64,000 nucleotides of DNA from Prevotella sp. (GTDB lineage: Bacteria > Bacteroidota > Bacteroidia > Bacteroidales > Bacteroidaceae). A program made the position numbers and the translations under genes. Numbering within the stretch: the stretch's first letter is position 1; each line of letters opens with the position of its first letter. The stretch is taken from the NCBI GenBank assembly GCA_017471245.1, contig JAFUVB010000005.1:1-64000 (forward strand), given 5' to 3'. The notes beneath the pieces are model-generated. The model made no database searches, had not been told where the DNA came from, and saw only the letters and a list, made by a program, of their open reading frames with translations. Shown here one piece after another: positions 62,257-64,000 of this stretch.

Positions 62257-64000
62257 ATGTTACGTAAAGTTCTATTAACGGCATTTGAACTTATTTTTGC
62301 AGTGTGTTTCACACATGCACAAACCGGAAAGCTGTTTGATGCAGACAAACAGTTGTCGAGCAGTTTCACCAGTCAGGTGTATCTTGACCGGGATGGTTTC
62401 ATCTGGGTTGCTACGCGAAATGGGCTCAACCGATATGATGGCTATCAGTTTCAGTCAATAAAAAGAGAGAGAGCATGAGTCGGGCATGGCGAGCAATTAT
62501 GTGAATTGCATGATACAAGATGGCAGCGGACTTTTCTATCTTGGCATGTATGGCGCGCTTCAGACTTACGACGGCAACAGTTTCCGCGACGTGGAAGTGC
62601 GCGACCTGAGCGGAAACGTGGTTCCCTGCTATGTCACTTGTTTCCTCCAACTCAGAAACGGCGACATGCTTGCAGGCACTTCTGGTCACGGACTGCTGAA
62701 GATTACCGACCGGAGCCATGCCGTTCAGCAAAACGGTGCCTTGCGCAAAATCCTTACCGTTCAGGATATGGTAGAAGACCGGCGAGGACATGTGTGGATT
62801 GCAACCAACAGCTACGGTCTGCTCGATTATGACGGAAAAACAGCAACGAGATATTTTGCCGACGACAAGCAAGTGGGCATTTTGCGCCAGATTTGTCTCG
62901 ATCAGGACGGAAACATGTATGTGGGTACATCTGGAAACGGTGTTTACGTGCGCAGTGCCAAAGGCGGAGAGTTCCGCCATCTCGATGCGGCAGGCAGCAA
63001 GCATGTTTCTTCACTCTATTGTTGCCGCGACGGGCGGCTGATGATCGGCTACGACGGGAAAGGCGTGGCTATCTATAACCCGAAAACCGGGCAGATAAGC
63101 GACAACCCGTTCTTCAGTCGCGACGTGGATCTCAGCATGAGCAAGGTTTACAGCATGGTGGAGGATGCCAGCGGCAATATCTGGTTGGGACTCTTGCAGA
63201 AAGGAATCTACATGCAGCCTAAGCAGGTTACGGGATTCCGCTACTTGGGTTACAAGCTCGGAGGGCGCAATGTGATAGGTCAGGCGTGCGTTATCAGTAC
63301 GCTGATTGATAGCCGTGGCCGCTGCTGGGTAGGCACCGACAAGGACGGTCTCTACTGTCTCGACGAGCAGCAGCGCCCAATACACCATTTCAAAGAAGGA
63401 TTCCCCGCATCGGTGATGAGCATTGCCGAGGACGGTTCGGGCAGGATTTGGGTAGGCAGCTGGAACGAGGGATTCGGTTATATCGACTCTGAGGCGAAGA
63501 GCTATCATCAGTATCCCCACTACACATCTTCCAGCGGCTTTGCCATTCAAGCCTCAGGAAGCACGTTGTGGGTAGCCACGATGGGGCAGGGGCTGATTGA
63601 AATCAACCAGGAAACCGGTCATCTGAAGGCCTATACCATGGATTCCAGGGCTGCCACCGACAGGAAAGTGAACAGCATTGCCAACGACTATATCTCGAAA
63701 ATGTCGCTATCGCCCGATGGCAAACGAGTGTATCTCGCCACCACAATGGGCGTTTGCTGCCTCGACGTGGAGAAAAACAGCTGGACAAGTGTGTTCGGGG
63801 AGAACTGCCTGAACTACGGAACGCCGGCGCGAATTGTGAAAGAGTATAACGGCAAACTGTGGATTGGCACTAACGACGGGCTCTACTGCTACGACATGAA
63901 GCTGAAACAGCTGAACCTTTACACCACGGAAAAGGGACTGGCTGACAATGGTATCGCTTCGATTGAGCAAGACAAGGAGGGCCGATTGTGGATTGGCACC
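62257..64000 (+). pseudogene. xusR: HTCS-type xylan regulator, frameshifted and cut by window end
   Basis: Starts with a signal peptide ending in THAQ and a first propeller repeat (FIWVATRNGLNRYDGYQF). The frame then ends at 62478 after SIKRERA. From 62474 the +1 frame continues without a stop to the window end, with at least seven further Reg_prop repeats (WIATNSYGLLDYDG, WVGTDKDGLYCLD, LWIGTNDGLYCYD and others). The break coincides with AAAAA(G) followed by an (AG)5 run at 62464-62473; one more AG, or one base fewer, restores a single frame. HTCS proteins sense oligosaccharides through this periplasmic propeller and activate the divergent PUL. The kinase and AraC parts lie beyond the window. 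As sequenced, no full sensor can be made. Confidence 0.85.

Noticed and set aside
62170-62478. Independent 102-residue gene upstream of the regulator
   Set aside because: Its second half is the first propeller repeat of the HTCS, and the next frame continues the homology, so it is the 5' part of a frameshifted gene.

Overview
The window comes from a Bacteroidota genome, most probably the Prevotella/Segatella/Xylanibacter group. The support is: promoters of the TAnnTTTG type (with TTTG or TTG about 20 bp upstream), almost no Shine-Dalgarno dependence, many lipoproteins with SusC/SusD-type outer-membrane pairs, small proteins with type IX-like C-terminal signals, tRNA genes without an encoded CCA, and a gene order matching the xylan utilisation cluster described in Prevotella bryantii (xusA-xusB-xusC-xusD-xusE-xyn10C). 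Gene names given here are by recognition of protein features and order, not by database search.

Layout. 1-7053: a duplicated palindromic intergenic element, tandem promoters, and a strongly codon-biased surface operon (1361-aa lipoprotein, small lipoprotein, OmpA-like protein) with an intrinsic terminator between the first and second gene. 7054-10061 (minus): KefB-type antiporter followed by a LolD-type ATPase. 10409-11419: asd behind an unusual AAGGAG-rich leader. 11714-19619: a four-gene operon of TonB-dependent receptor, DUF4876-like lipoprotein, DUF6850-like barrel protein and a gingipain/caspase-like (clan CD) cysteine peptidase with an alpha-helical repeat tail. 19779-19957: tRNA-Val and tRNA-Leu. 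20163-20700: a small transcription unit with its own promoter, terminator, 27-residue membrane peptide and an FNR/CRP-like box. 20778-23044: glyS and an FKBP-type lipoprotein. 23472-28896: parC, a DUF3316-like protein, an S41 peptidase and an orphan FecE-type ATPase. 28999-34085: a type IX-like secreted protein, a small protein, a MATE exporter and an M13 peptidase.

34649-64000 is a xylan utilisation locus. The accessory arm (34649-47751) encodes six enzymes from two divergent promoters: a double GH43, a CE6-CE1 esterase, a GH10-CE1 xylanase/feruloyl esterase, and three further GH43 enzymes. The core arm (48644-61750, minus) encodes two SusC/SusD pairs, a surface lipoprotein and a surface GH10 xylanase with carbohydrate-binding modules inserted in its catalytic domain. 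A hybrid two-component (HTCS-type) regulator starts divergently at 62257 and runs off the window. Together these would bind xylan at the surface, cut the backbone, import oligosaccharides, then remove arabinose, acetyl and feruloyl side groups in the periplasm.

The most striking observation is that two key genes of this locus are broken as sequenced. xusA (first SusC) has an in-frame TAA exactly at the TonB-box Glu codon, and the divergent regulator has a frameshift at an (AG)5 repeat. The window is also rich in intergenic repeats with clean periods (7, 8, 9, 22 and 36 bp). Long inverted repeats sit in all three convergent gene junctions.
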